From: Candidatus Phytoplasma melaleucae | Lineage (GTDB): Bacteria > Bacillota_I > Bacilli_A > Acholeplasmatales > Acholeplasmataceae | Reading direction: 5' to 3' | Assembly (NCBI RefSeq): GCF_030588185.1 | Contig: NZ_JAOSID010000002.1 | Coordinates: 30,292-94,291, forward strand | DNA length: 64,000 nt | Shown: positions 55,602 to 64,000 of the stretch, in pieces | Layout: every line of letters begins with the position of its first letter | How positions within the stretch are numbered: position 1 is the first letter of the stretch | Notes under the pieces: generated by a model | Seen by the model: only the letters and a program-made list of their open reading frames with translations | Databases searched by the model: none | What the model was told of the DNA's origin: nothing | Translations under genes and position numbers: made by a program

Positions 55602-58600
55602 TTATGTTCCAAATAAGTTAATTAAATTTTTGTACAGTTTGATTTGTTTTATCATGTTTTTTTTGAGTCTAATTTGGGTTTGTTGGTGATTTATTTCTAG
55701 TTCTTTTTTGTTTTTTTTATGTTGGAACCACCATATAACTTTGTCTATTAGTGAATATATTTTATTTTTCCATAATATTTGAGAAATTTTTGTATTAGTT
55801 TTCTTTTTATTTTTATTAATTTCTTTTAAAAAAATAAGATTTTTGTGTAAGTATTTTTTTTGTTTGTTTTTATGATAAATTAATATTTTTTGGATGTTTG
55901 TTTTTTGATTTTTGGTTATTATTTTCTCTTTGAGGAGTTTGATTTTTGATATTTGCTCATAAGCATCTAATTTTTTTTGTATTTTAGAAAATAAATTTTT
56001 TCTTTTTTGGTAATATTCTATTTTATTTTTATTTATTTTTTGAAGAAACTCTTTTTCTATTGTATGTGAAGTAAATTCTAGATTTTCTTGAACTAAGTTT
56101 ATGTTTTCTTTCATTTGATTTAATTGAGTTTTATTTTCTTTTTCATAGGAATTAATTTTTTCTTTTAAGATTTCGGTTTCTTGTTTGTTTACTGTTAATA
56201 TGTTTTGAATGTTTTGATTATACATTTCTTTTGTGATTTCTATAAATATGTTAGATATATTGTTTATTTGTTTTTGATTTTCTTTTAATGAGTTTATTTT
56301 GTTATTCTGTTTTTGATCTTGTATTTGATGTATATAACTTTGAGAAAAGTTGTATTCTTTTTGAAATTGATTATCATATGATTGTATAATACTTATATAA
56401 TTATGCCAATAAGTAAAAATTTTTTTAGAATAGATATAGTAAAATATTTGGCTAATAAATGAATTAGCATTTTTTAAATTATGAATTTTTTTTAAGCAAA
56501 TAAATATTTTTTTTTGATAAAAATTATATTTTTGAAAAATTTTATTTTGCTGATATTTTAACTGATCGATTTCTTTCTTTAGTTTATCTGAAATATTTTT
56601 CTTTTGTTGTTCGTAGATTATGAAATTTTTTTTATACAATGTTTCTAAGTTACTGTATTTTTTCATTTTTGTTTCAAAAAAATTCAAAAAGAATGTATTT
56701 GTGTTTTTATTTTTAAATTTAAATTTATATACTAAAACGCTAATAAAAGAAATGTTTTTTTCATAGAAATTTAAAATGATTTCTTTTACATTTTTTTCTT
56801 GTTTAATCATCATTTTATGATGATTATATATCATGTTCTTGAGAAGGTAATGATAGTAGAACTGCTTATCTTTGATATTATCAATGAATATTTGGTATAA
56901 GTTGTTTATTTCATCTAACTCTTGTCGAGAAAAGATTTTTTTTGTTTTTGTTCTGTTAAAGATTAACTTATTTAATCTTTTTGTAATTACGCAAAATATT
57001 TTTTTTTGTTGATTATGTTTAATGTTTATGTTAAAAATAAATGATATTATATTGCTTAAATTTTTTTTTTGGGTTATGAAATATTGTTCTATTATTTTGT
57101 TAGTTTTAATTTTTTCAATTTCAATTTCATGTAAATAATTTTGTTTTTGTTGTCTGTAAATTATATTTTGCAGATTTATTTCATATTCTTGTTTATTTTG
57201 TAATTCAGTTAATTGTTTTTTTAGTTGTTTGATTTTTTGATAATTGTTAATTATTTGTTCAAAATATTTAGATTTTAAATTTATTTTTTCTATTTTTAAT
57301 TGCTTTTTTAATAAAGCTTTTGCGTTTGTTTTTTTTTGTTGCAAAGATAATATCGTTTGGTGGTATTTTAAATCTGCTAATTTTGCTTTTATTTGTAGGC
57401 TTTTGCTTAAATAATCAAGTTCTAATTTGTTTTTTTGATTTTCTTCTGTAAATTCTGTTGTCGTAATTTTATTTTGAGTATTTTGGCTTAATAATTTGAG
57501 TTCCATTTCTAAACTATTAATTTTTTGTAAGTAGTTGTTTTGAATGATATTTTTTTCTTTTTCTTTTGTAAATAAAACATGGTTGGTTTGAAGATGTTTA
57601 GTTTGAGCAAATAATTTATTTTCTTGGTTGATTTTATTTAATTTTTTATGGCAGATAAATTTTAAAATAATATATTTCTGGCGCCAAATATGTAATTTTT
57701 TTAAATAAATAAGTTGATTATGATATATCATTTTTATAATAAGCATGATATTTTTGTAGTTTTCGCGGTATATTTGTTTAACAAAAAAAAACATTTGGAT
57801 TTGATTGTTATTTATTAATAGTTGTTTCTTTCTTGTTATAATGTTTTGTTTTTGTAGAAAAAAATTTTTTGTTTCATCGAAATTTTTATTATGATTGTCT
57901 AGTTTTTGTTGGAAAATGTTGTTAATTTGTTTTATTTGATTTATATATATTTCTTGTTGTTTTTTTTCACTGTTCTTTATGTTTTCTTGATTATCTTGGT
58001 AAATGTATTCTATTTGTTTAATAGATTCATTAAAAATACATTTTAATTTTTTAATTTTTTCATTTAAAATAACATTTTTTTGGTAGAAGAGTTTATTGAT
58101 ATCTGCTTTTGTTTGTTGATTGATTTGAATAATTTGGAGATTTTTTTTTACGAAAATTTTCTGCTCTTCTTCTTGTTGTAGATTAATTTGATTTTCTAAG
58201 TTCTTAAAAGAAGCTAAAGAGTTTTGTAATTGATTATTAGTTATTTTTTTAATGTATTCAAACTCTGAGTTTATTTTTTGTTTTTTAAGAATATCTTTAT
58301 TTTTTTGTTTATTAATTTTTTGTGTCAAATAAATCTCTTTTTTTTCATTGTTTATTTTGTGTGTTTTTAACATTTTGCGAAATTTATTTTTTAAACTTAA
58401 TATGTTATGGTGATAATCTATATTTAATTGTTGTATATCGGTAATAATTTTTTTATTTAAATTTTTATGTTTCTGTGTCCAATTTTTATTTGTATCGAAT
58501 GTTAAAGATTTTATTTCAGTATCTTCAAATAAATTGATGTTCTTTAAATAATTTTGCAAATTAATAATTTCCGATATTAATGAATGATTTGGAAATCTAT

Positions 58601-58655
58601 TCGAGTTATTATTTTTAATTATAGTGGGCAAGTTCTGTTTTGGATTATGATACAT
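55602..58655 (-). CDS. Giant Lys/Asn/Gln-rich coiled-coil protein of unknown function
   Basis: 1017 residues from the ATG at 58655, which has AAGAGGT 8 bases upstream; an in-frame ATG at 58676 is the alternative. Almost the whole length is charged and Gln/Asn-rich helical sequence of the long coiled-coil type. There is no signal peptide and no clear membrane segment. Aromatic-rich interruptions (near 310-350, 700-740 and 770-800) may be hinges. No P-loop is seen, so it is not an SMC. A cytoskeletal or structural role is inferred. It is intact despite its size, so it is under selection. It is followed by the XRE-cupin gene 63 bases later. Confidence 0.75.
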   Translation of the reverse strand: MYHNPKQNLPTIIKNNNSNRFPNHSLISEIINLQNYLKNINLFEDTEIKSLTFDTNKNWTQKHKNLNKKIITDIQQLNIDYHHNILSLKNKFRKMLKTHKINNEKKEIYLTQKINKQKNKDILKKQKINSEFEYIKKITNNQLQNSLASFKNLENQINLQQEEEQKIFVKKNLQIIQINQQTKADINKLFYQKNVILNEKIKKLKCIFNESIKQIEYIYQDNQENIKNSEKKQQEIYINQIKQINNIFQQKLDNHNKNFDETKNFFLQKQNIITRKKQLLINNNQIQMFFFVKQIYRENYKNIMLIIKMIYHNQLIYLKKLHIWRQKYIILKFICHKKLNKINQENKLFAQTKHLQTNHVLFTKEKEKNIIQNNYLQKINSLEMELKLLSQNTQNKITTTEFTEENQKNKLELDYLSKSLQIKAKLADLKYHQTILSLQQKKTNAKALLKKQLKIEKINLKSKYFEQIINNYQKIKQLKKQLTELQNKQEYEINLQNIIYRQQKQNYLHEIEIEKIKTNKIIEQYFITQKKNLSNIISFIFNINIKHNQQKKIFCVITKRLNKLIFNRTKTKKIFSRQELDEINNLYQIFIDNIKDKQFYYHYLLKNMIYNHHKMMIKQEKNVKEIILNFYEKNISFISVLVYKFKFKNKNTNTFFLNFFETKMKKYSNLETLYKKNFIIYEQQKKNISDKLKKEIDQLKYQQNKIFQKYNFYQKKIFICLKKIHNLKNANSFISQIFYYIYSKKIFTYWHNYISIIQSYDNQFQKEYNFSQSYIHQIQDQKQNNKINSLKENQKQINNISNIFIEITKEMYNQNIQNILTVNKQETEILKEKINSYEKENKTQLNQMKENINLVQENLEFTSHTIEKEFLQKINKNKIEYYQKRKNLFSKIQKKLDAYEQISKIKLLKEKIITKNQKTNIQKILIYHKNKQKKYLHKNLIFLKEINKNKKKTNTKISQILWKNKIYSLIDKVIWWFQHKKNKKELEINHQQTQIRLKKNMIKQIKLYKNLINLFGT

Positions 58656-58927
58656 TATTAATAAACCTCTTAACATTGATTAGTTAACTATTTTTATTAT
58701 ATAATTTTTGGATGTTCTAGACTTAGAAAATAAATTTTTAATTCAAGATAATAAAAATATTTGAGAATAATAATTCTTGTGCGATAGATCTCTATAAACT
58801 TACTAAAAAGACATAATTAAAGAATAGACCTAAATATTTGCTTGTGCTGTTGAAGATTTTTTTGTGTGGTTATTTTTTTTAATCTTATTTTATTAGTTTT
58901 AAATGAATAGTCGATAACTAAACCTGT

Positions 58928-59096
58928 TTTTTTATATTTAAATTTAGCAAATTAGAAAGATCAGAATGACCAGCTCCAAAAAATTCCAGCGTTTACAGAA
59001 GTTTGGTCTTGCCATTTGATTTGCCAGAAAAATTAATTGGACTTATTTGTTGGTAGCAGCGATTAGTTTTGTAGGAATTATCATTGTTATTTTAGT
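58928..59096 (+). repeat. 169-bp dispersed repeat, copy 2
   Basis: Matches 48583-48752. The surrounding sequence (58680-58927 and 59107-59440) holds no supportable gene, and the promoter seen before copy 1 is absent. Confidence 0.9.
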
Positions 59097-59106
59097 AGAT
59101 AGTTAA
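58966..59106 (+). pseudogene. Small membrane-protein ORF interrupted by one TGA
   Basis: ATG (58966) to TAA (59104-59106) is a 46-codon frame with a single in-frame TGA at 59017-59019 (codon 18). It reads MTSSKKFQRLQKFGLAI, then TGA, then FARKINWTYLLVAAISFVGI and a hydrophobic end. If TGA meant Trp, as in spiroplasmas and mycoplasmas, it would be a complete one-helix protein. In copy 1 the same codon is TCA. Most likely a pseudogene. Confidence 0.55.
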
Positions 59107-59449
59107 CTTTATTTAATGTATAACAAGTTGATTCGTGACAGCTCTTTTTTGGTAGTTTTATGCTTTTGCTAACTATTAAACATGTTATTTAAAACACTAT
59201 ATGCAATTTTATAAGAGCTACTATTTTCTTTTTAATTTTTATTTATTATTATATTTTATATCTTTTGCTTGATTTTGAAAACTTCTGCTAAATATATTCT
59301 TATTTGTGAAAAATTAAAATTTTCTTTTTAATCTTAATTTTGATCGCTCAAAATCCTTTCCCTTTTGTGAATTTAATTATTTGAATACTCCTTCTGATGA
59401 AATTTGTTTTTAGGTTTATTTATCTTTTTTTCTTATTTTGGCCTGATTG

Positions 59450-59458
59450 TGTTATAAT
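59450..59458 (+). promoter_or_regulatory. Extended -10 promoter upstream of truB
   Basis: TGT directly precedes TATAAT (59453-59458). The -35 is weak. This leaves a ~200-base leader before truB. Confidence 0.45.
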
Positions 59459-59664
59459 AAAAGTATAAATATAGCATAGCGAAAAAAGTAGTTTTTTGTT
59501 TATGATGTTTTTGTGAGTACTTTTCTTCATCATCATGAAATCAACTAACTTATCAATTATTATCTATTCGTTTTGTCAAGTTCAAATGTTATAGTAATAT
59601 CTAAAAATAAAGATTAGATTACTATATTTGGATCTTTTTTTTGAAGAAAGCAAAGATTTTAATT

Positions 59665-60543
59665 ATGGAAGGTTTTTTGTTAGTTTATAAAGACTCTGGT
59701 CAAACATCGCATGATGTTGTGCATCAAATCAAAAAAAAGTTTAGTTTTGCTAAAACAGGGCATACAGGCACTTTAGACCCTTTGGCAGAAGGACTTTTAA
59801 TTGTTCTTGTTAATAGGGCTACTAAACTCGCTTTTTTATTCGAAAATTTAGCTAAAATTTATAAAGGAGATATCGTTTTTAACCATAATTATGATACTTT
59901 GGATGTAACCGGAAGATTAATAGAAAGTAAGGATATTAAACTAAATGTTGAAGTGATACAACAAAGTTTTATGTTTTTTGATAAAAAAAGTTATTGGCAA
60001 GTGCCACCCATGTATTCTGCTATTAAAGTGCAAGGGACCAGAATGTATCATTTAGCAAAAAAAAATGTTCAAATTGAATTGACTCCTCGTAAAGTTAATA
60101 TTTTTGGTTTAAATATAATTTCTAATGATTTATCGAATAATCAAGTAACATTTGAAGCAAATGTATCAAAAGGGACTTATATTAGAAGTTTAGCCAGAGA
60201 TATTGGTTTTCGAATGAATACTTATGGCGCTTTAAAAACGTTAATTCGAACACAAATAGGCTCTTATCATGCCCAAAAAGCTAAAAATATTCACCAAATA
60301 TCGTTAGCAGATCTTATTGAAATTAAAACATTGTTTGCTCATTATCCTAAAATAGTTTTAGCAGATTACCTTATTCGACGTATTCAAAATGGTTTTTATT
60401 TAGATCAAAGACATATTACTATTAGCAAATCTTTTATTGTTTTAAATCAATATAATAGATGGATTGCCTATTATGAACCTATTAATAGATTTCAATATCG
60501 TCCTAGATATTTTTTTTGGTCTAACCAGGTATCTGTTTATTAG
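59665..60543 (+). CDS. truB: tRNA pseudouridine55 synthase
   Basis: 292 residues from the ATG at 59665 (MEGFLLVYKDSGQTSHDVV), which aligns with the family start. An upstream in-frame TTG at 59641 adds eight residues. The catalytic Asp is in GHTGTLDPLAEG (D38). PPMYSAIKVQG, GTYIRSLARDIG and the C-terminal region follow. It makes the T-loop pseudouridine 55 in all tRNAs. The usual conserved Lys of the family's LLVDKP segment reads LVYKDSG. Confidence 0.94.
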   Translation: MEGFLLVYKDSGQTSHDVVHQIKKKFSFAKTGHTGTLDPLAEGLLIVLVNRATKLAFLFENLAKIYKGDIVFNHNYDTLDVTGRLIESKDIKLNVEVIQQSFMFFDKKSYWQVPPMYSAIKVQGTRMYHLAKKNVQIELTPRKVNIFGLNIISNDLSNNQVTFEANVSKGTYIRSLARDIGFRMNTYGALKTLIRTQIGSYHAQKAKNIHQISLADLIEIKTLFAHYPKIVLADYLIRRIQNGFYLDQRHITISKSFIVLNQYNRWIAYYEPINRFQYRPRYFFWSNQVSVY

Positions 60544-61446
60544 TCGATATAAACTTATTTTTTTGCAATTTGCGGATACATGATGATTTACATAATATAG
60601 TAATTTTCTTGGGCAGGTGAGTGATTGTAATGAAATATCTTCCTTCATAATGAGATATGAAATCAAATATTTTTTAGCAAGAGTATAAGCAAGCAACTTA
60701 TTAATCATGTTTATCTCATTCAAGCTTTCTTATCTTAATCATCGCGTCTTGTTTCCGTTAATCTGAAAGAAGATTAAACCAAAACAAAGGAGATGCTCTG
60801 TGGATGCGAAAACTCAAACAACAATTTTATATTCATTAATGTTTTTGGAATTTTATTATTTAAGTTATTGGTCTTAGTATCTCAACTAATAATAACAACG
60901 AGAAAGAAATAGAAGCAGTTTTAATAATGTAATGTTTTATAAACGAACAAACTTGTTTGAGAATAAATCTTATAAGGCCTTTGAATTATAATCCAGGTCT
61001 AAGGGAAGTTAAAAAAAATTATAATAAGACAAAATCCAATATCACACCGGATTATTGTTATTTTAACAAGTGTTATTTTTTGCTTGTTAATTGATTTTCT
61101 AATGACTTAAAATATCAATAATCAAGATATTCTCTTAATTTAATTTTGATCAATCGTAATATTTAGCAATAACAATAAAAGAGGAAGAGGCATATTGAGA
61201 ATGTAAAAAAAAAAATTAGTTAAAGTAACTTTTATATACCAATTACAAAGACTCTCGGCGCCGAGAGTCTTTGTTTAGTGTTTAGAAAAAAGATACAATA
61301 AATAAACTAAGAAATAGTGATGAAAATATAGTTCGCTATTGATCGCCCTGTTGAACAGACTTATTAATAAAAAAATAAAAAAATAAAAAATATTCAGAGC
61401 AACAAATATTTTAATAAAAAAGTAATTTAAATCCTCATATTATTGA
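60544..61446. other. Gene-poor interval after truB
   Basis: Only one small frame has support: a GTG at 60800 with AAAGGAG upstream opens 25 codons (DAKTQTTILYSLMFLEF, stop at 60875). It may be a remnant or a chance frame. The rest shows no gene. It contains the GC-rich palindrome at 61245-61274. Confidence 0.5.
61245..61274. repeat. 30-base perfect palindrome, GC-rich core
   Basis: ACAAAGACTCTCGGC is followed directly by its exact reverse complement. The core CTCGGCGCCGAG is by far the most GC-rich spot nearby. It lacks a T-tract on the plus strand. It could be a terminator, a protein-binding site or a mobile element scar. Confidence 0.9.
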
Positions 61447-62834
61447 TTAATTATCATCTAATTGATCATATAAATCCTCTAATTGATAATATAAATAATT
61501 TGAATTTGTTTTTGAATTTGTTGTTAATTTTTGATCATAACCACTTTTAGCAAAAAAACCTAATTTCGTTATGGCAAAATTATTAATTTTAGATGTTTTG
61601 TTTTCTAATTCATAAACAACCCGATTATCGATTTTTTGATTAGTCCATTTGCATTCAAAAGCGATAATTTCTTTTTTAATGTGACTAACGATATCAATTT
61701 CCATATCTGATTTTTTTATTATCGAAATATCTTGCAATCTCTTTTAAATGATTTTTATTTTTTTTTATTAAAAATTGACGCCATATTTTTTCAAATTAAA
61801 AAGAGACAAATTGATCAATTTGAGGAGCTATTTTTTGTTCATAAAATGTTTCATTATTATCAAAAAGATGTTTTTTATTTTCGTTTTTTTTAATAAAAGC
61901 AAAATAAAATAAAAAAAATTGATCTTTAATATGATAAAAAGTTTTTTTTGGATTTTCTTTTTCGCCAAAACAAATTTCTTTTCCTACCACATCTATTCTC
62001 ATTAAAACTTGTAAAAAACGAGTTATTTCAGATGTTCCCCCCCCATTAAAGTACTAATTTTTGATAGTTTAGTAGTTTTGTTATCTTTTAAAATATCTAG
62101 TATTTCAATATAATATTTTGGTTGTCTGATATCTTGATTTAGTGTATAAAAAAAATCTATTTGGGTCTAATTATAGTTAGATAAAGCAACTTGAATAACA
62201 TTTTGTTGAAAAGCTTTCGAAGGGTCTATTTTTTCTAAATAAGTAGGTATGCCGCCAAAAACACTATATAATTTAATTTTATCTTCTGGTTTAAATTGAG
62301 GATAAAATTTTGATGCTTCATAATAATCAAAAGGTTCATTTTTTTTTAAAAGTAGTACGCCCATATAAAGGTTTATAAAAAGTATCTGCCTCTTCCATAA
62401 GACTAATATGACTACCAGATAAAAATAATTTAATCGAACTTTGAGATAATTTTTGATCAATAATTTTTTGTAATTCTGATAAAATTGGAGAATAATTTTC
62501 TAATAAATAGGAAAATTCATCCAACATTAAAACTAATTTTTGTTTTGTGATGGCGACTCTATCAACAATAAAATTAAATAAAGTGTAAAAATCATTAAAA
62601 ATTATTCCGGAGTATTTAAAAATTCTGATAATTCTTGACTAAGATATTTTAAATTATTTTTTATTCCTGATTGATCAAAACAATAACAAAAACAATGGTG
62701 TTTTTTAGCTAATTCTCCTAAAATTCTAGTTTTACCAACTCTTCGACGACCATAAATAATACTAAATTCAAAATTATTATTTGTAATTTTTTTTCTAAAA
62801 AGTTTAATTCTTTTTTTCTGCCAATAAAATTCAT
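61447..62834 (-). pseudogene. Broken AAA ATPase with DUF234 domain
   Basis: On the minus strand it begins MNFIGRKKELNFLEKKLQ at 62834. Broken frames then continue: YGRRRVGKTRILGELAKK (Walker A), LVLMLDEFSYLLENYSPILS (Walker B), LFLSGSHISLMEEA, KLYSVFGGIPTYLEKID, TFYHIKDQFFLFYFAFI and the DUF234 C-terminus MEIDIVSHIKKEIIAFECKW. At least four frameshifts or stops are needed. Intact members are ~450-residue ATPases of unclear role, often mobile. Confidence 0.82.
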
Positions 62835-63298
62835 TTTATTTTTTCTTTGTTTATATTATATTATAAAATTTTTTGTTTTATTTTAAGGATTATTTTCTTT
62901 TTTAGTATATTTTTAGTCTTTAACTCAACTTAAGAAAACCATCAAGAAGAGTTTTAGGCTGTTTGGATTATGTCTTTCTTGTAATAATTATTAAAGAAAG
63001 AAAAAATATTTTATCAAGGAGTGTGTAAAAAAGATTTTTAAAAAAACTAAAGAAATTTTATTTATTTTTTAAAGATTCGACAGAAGAACATTATAAATAT
63101 GAACCATTAAAAATAATAAGTATATTTATATCAGTTATAAAAATGCTCTTAATCTTGAAAGAAGTTAAAAAATATAAATTTATTAAAAGATAATTTTTTT
63201 CTATAAAATCAATTGAGAATGTTTTTTTCTTAAAAAAATCTAAAAATTAATTTGAATGCAAAAAAACAAAATTATAAATAAAATAACAAGAAATAAAA
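62835..63298. other. Gene debris or non-coding interval
   Basis: No proper gene is seen. A plus-strand stretch open from 63029 to a TAA at 63191 (STEEHYKYEPLKIISIFISV) has no standard start and looks like a remnant. Confidence 0.4.
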
Positions 63299-63625
63299 TT
63301 ACAAAATATAAGAATTTTCTTTTAAATTTTTTTGAATTTGATACATTACTTTAATAATTTTGTTGCGATCAACCTCTTGATATTGTGATTTAATATTATC
63401 TGTTAATTTAATAATAGCTTTAATATCATTAATATTATTAACTTTTAAATCATTTTGATCATCTTTTAAATATGGATTTATTTTTACTACTGGAAAAATT
63501 AATTTTATTAAATCAAAAAATGAAATATATTCTAAAATTGATATTCCAGAAGATCTAATTGATAATTTTTTTGAAAAAGAAAAAAAATATAAAATTATTT
63601 GATTCGAAATTAAAAATAAAAACAT
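63299..63625 (-). CDS. Hypothetical 108-codon frame
   Basis: The C-terminal part is protein-like and hydrophilic (NDLKVNNINDIKAIIKLTDN, then YQEVDRNKIIKVMYQIQKN). The N-terminal part is hydrophobic. No ribosome binding site is evident, and the sequence overlaps an open piece on the other strand, so reality is doubtful. No family recognised. Confidence 0.3.
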   Translation of the reverse strand: MFLFLISNQIILYFFSFSKKLSIRSSGISILEYISFFDLIKLIFPVVKINPYLKDDQNDLKVNNINDIKAIIKLTDNIKSQYQEVDRNKIIKVMYQIQKNLKENSYIL

Positions 63626-63732
63626 CTAATCCATTAAAAAATAATGAATATACTCTGAATGCTATTTATAGTCTTAATGAAAATATAATTTTTTTTAAAA
63701 CAAATATAAAAACTAATAGTAAAAATAAAAAT

Positions 63733-63758
63733 AGAGGGTTTTGTTGCCCTCTTTTTTT
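63733..63758 (+). terminator. Intrinsic terminator
   Basis: AGAGGG (63733-63738) pairs with CCCTCT (63747-63752), followed by Ts. The plus-strand gene it once served is not identifiable with confidence. Confidence 0.75.
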
Positions 63759-63872
63759 ATTTGTTAATAACACAAAAATTATTTCTTCTTATTTTTTTCT
63801 TTTAGTTTCTTTTGTTTTTTATAATTAAGAAACACTAATAACAAAATATTGATGATGATTAATAGTTTTTGA

Positions 63873-64000
63873 GAAATTATTTTTCCTAATAATCATATTC
63901 AAGAATTCCATCTTATAACCAATAATTTAATAAGAGAAAGCTGGTCTGATGGTAAATTCAAAGAATATGATCCTATTAATTCTTGGATAATCAAAGAAAA
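63873..64000 (+). pseudogene. DUF2963-like fragment running off the window
   Basis: A plus-strand frame is open from 63873 to the edge without a start codon. It reads HLITNNLIRESWSDGKFKEY, then DPINSWIIKE. The spacing of D-P-I, L-I-x-E and W/Y-x-x-G-K resembles the repeats of DUF2963 proteins that are common in phytoplasma mobile units. It could be an internal piece of a larger gene to the right. Confidence 0.45.

Noticed and set aside
63559..63828. Plus-strand 89-codon frame at 63.6 kb
   Set aside because: Reads through a clear terminator hairpin and ends in low-complexity hydrophobic codons.

Overview
The window is a very AT-rich chromosomal segment of a wall-less mollicute, most likely a 'Candidatus Phytoplasma' species. 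The evidence is the standard genetic code in all intact genes, Firmicutes-like gene orders (rpsF-ssb-rpsR, gdpP-rplI-dnaB, tadA-SRP RNA, mnmG-rsmG, dnaA-dnaN), single-locus metal import (a Znu/Mnt-type ABC operon), a PduL-type phosphotransacylase, many decayed genes, and a DUF2963-like repeat remnant at the right edge. The species cannot be told from the sequence alone.

Layout. 1-9.1 kb is mostly minus-strand housekeeping: tldE/tldD, a P1B-type metal ATPase preceded by a 39-codon Cys-containing membrane ORF, spoVG, rsmA, an HD phosphohydrolase and pduL. 9.4-20.9 kb is a plus-strand block: ychF, ileS, rpsF-ssb-rpsR, a gdpP-rplI fusion, dnaB, prfA and tsaC. 20.5-31.7 kb is the most striking structure. 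A 1740-bp segment (3' part of tsaC, all of holA, 3' part of xerC) occurs twice as a direct repeat, with no difference seen by eye. Between the copies lies a 7.8-kb block holding the metal ABC transporter operon, a small membrane-protein gene with a dead tandem copy, and gene debris. This A-B-A layout is what single-crossover integration of a circle would leave, although misassembly is also possible. 31.4-35.5 kb holds xerC, a YitT-family protein, trpS and a membrane protein.

The replication origin lies at about 35.8-36.7 kb. It has at least 12 DnaA boxes, four of them inside a near-perfect 77-bp inverted repeat, and is flanked by an 85-bp direct repeat. It is followed by a fused nrdI-nrdE gene, dnaA, dnaN and glyA. 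43.7-48.5 kb carries rpmE, tdk, tadA, the SRP RNA, an unknown membrane protein, mnmG and rsmG.

48.5-54.1 kb is an erosion zone. It has a 170-bp repeat element (second copy at 58.9 kb), a block of unusual composition, broken pepF and maf genes, a membrane-anchor remnant and one intact MacB-like ABC protein. 54.2-60.5 kb holds tpiA, an XRE-cupin regulator, a 1017-residue coiled-coil protein and truB. The last 3.5 kb is mostly debris: a broken DUF234-type ATPase and a DUF2963-like fragment, plus a 30-bp GC-rich perfect palindrome.

No rRNA, tRNA or CRISPR array was recognised. The genes together cover replication initiation and elongation (dnaA, dnaN, dnaB, holA, ssb), translation and tRNA modification (ileS, trpS, prfA, tsaC, tadA, mnmG, truB, ribosomal proteins), nucleotide supply (nrdIE, tdk) and metal transport.
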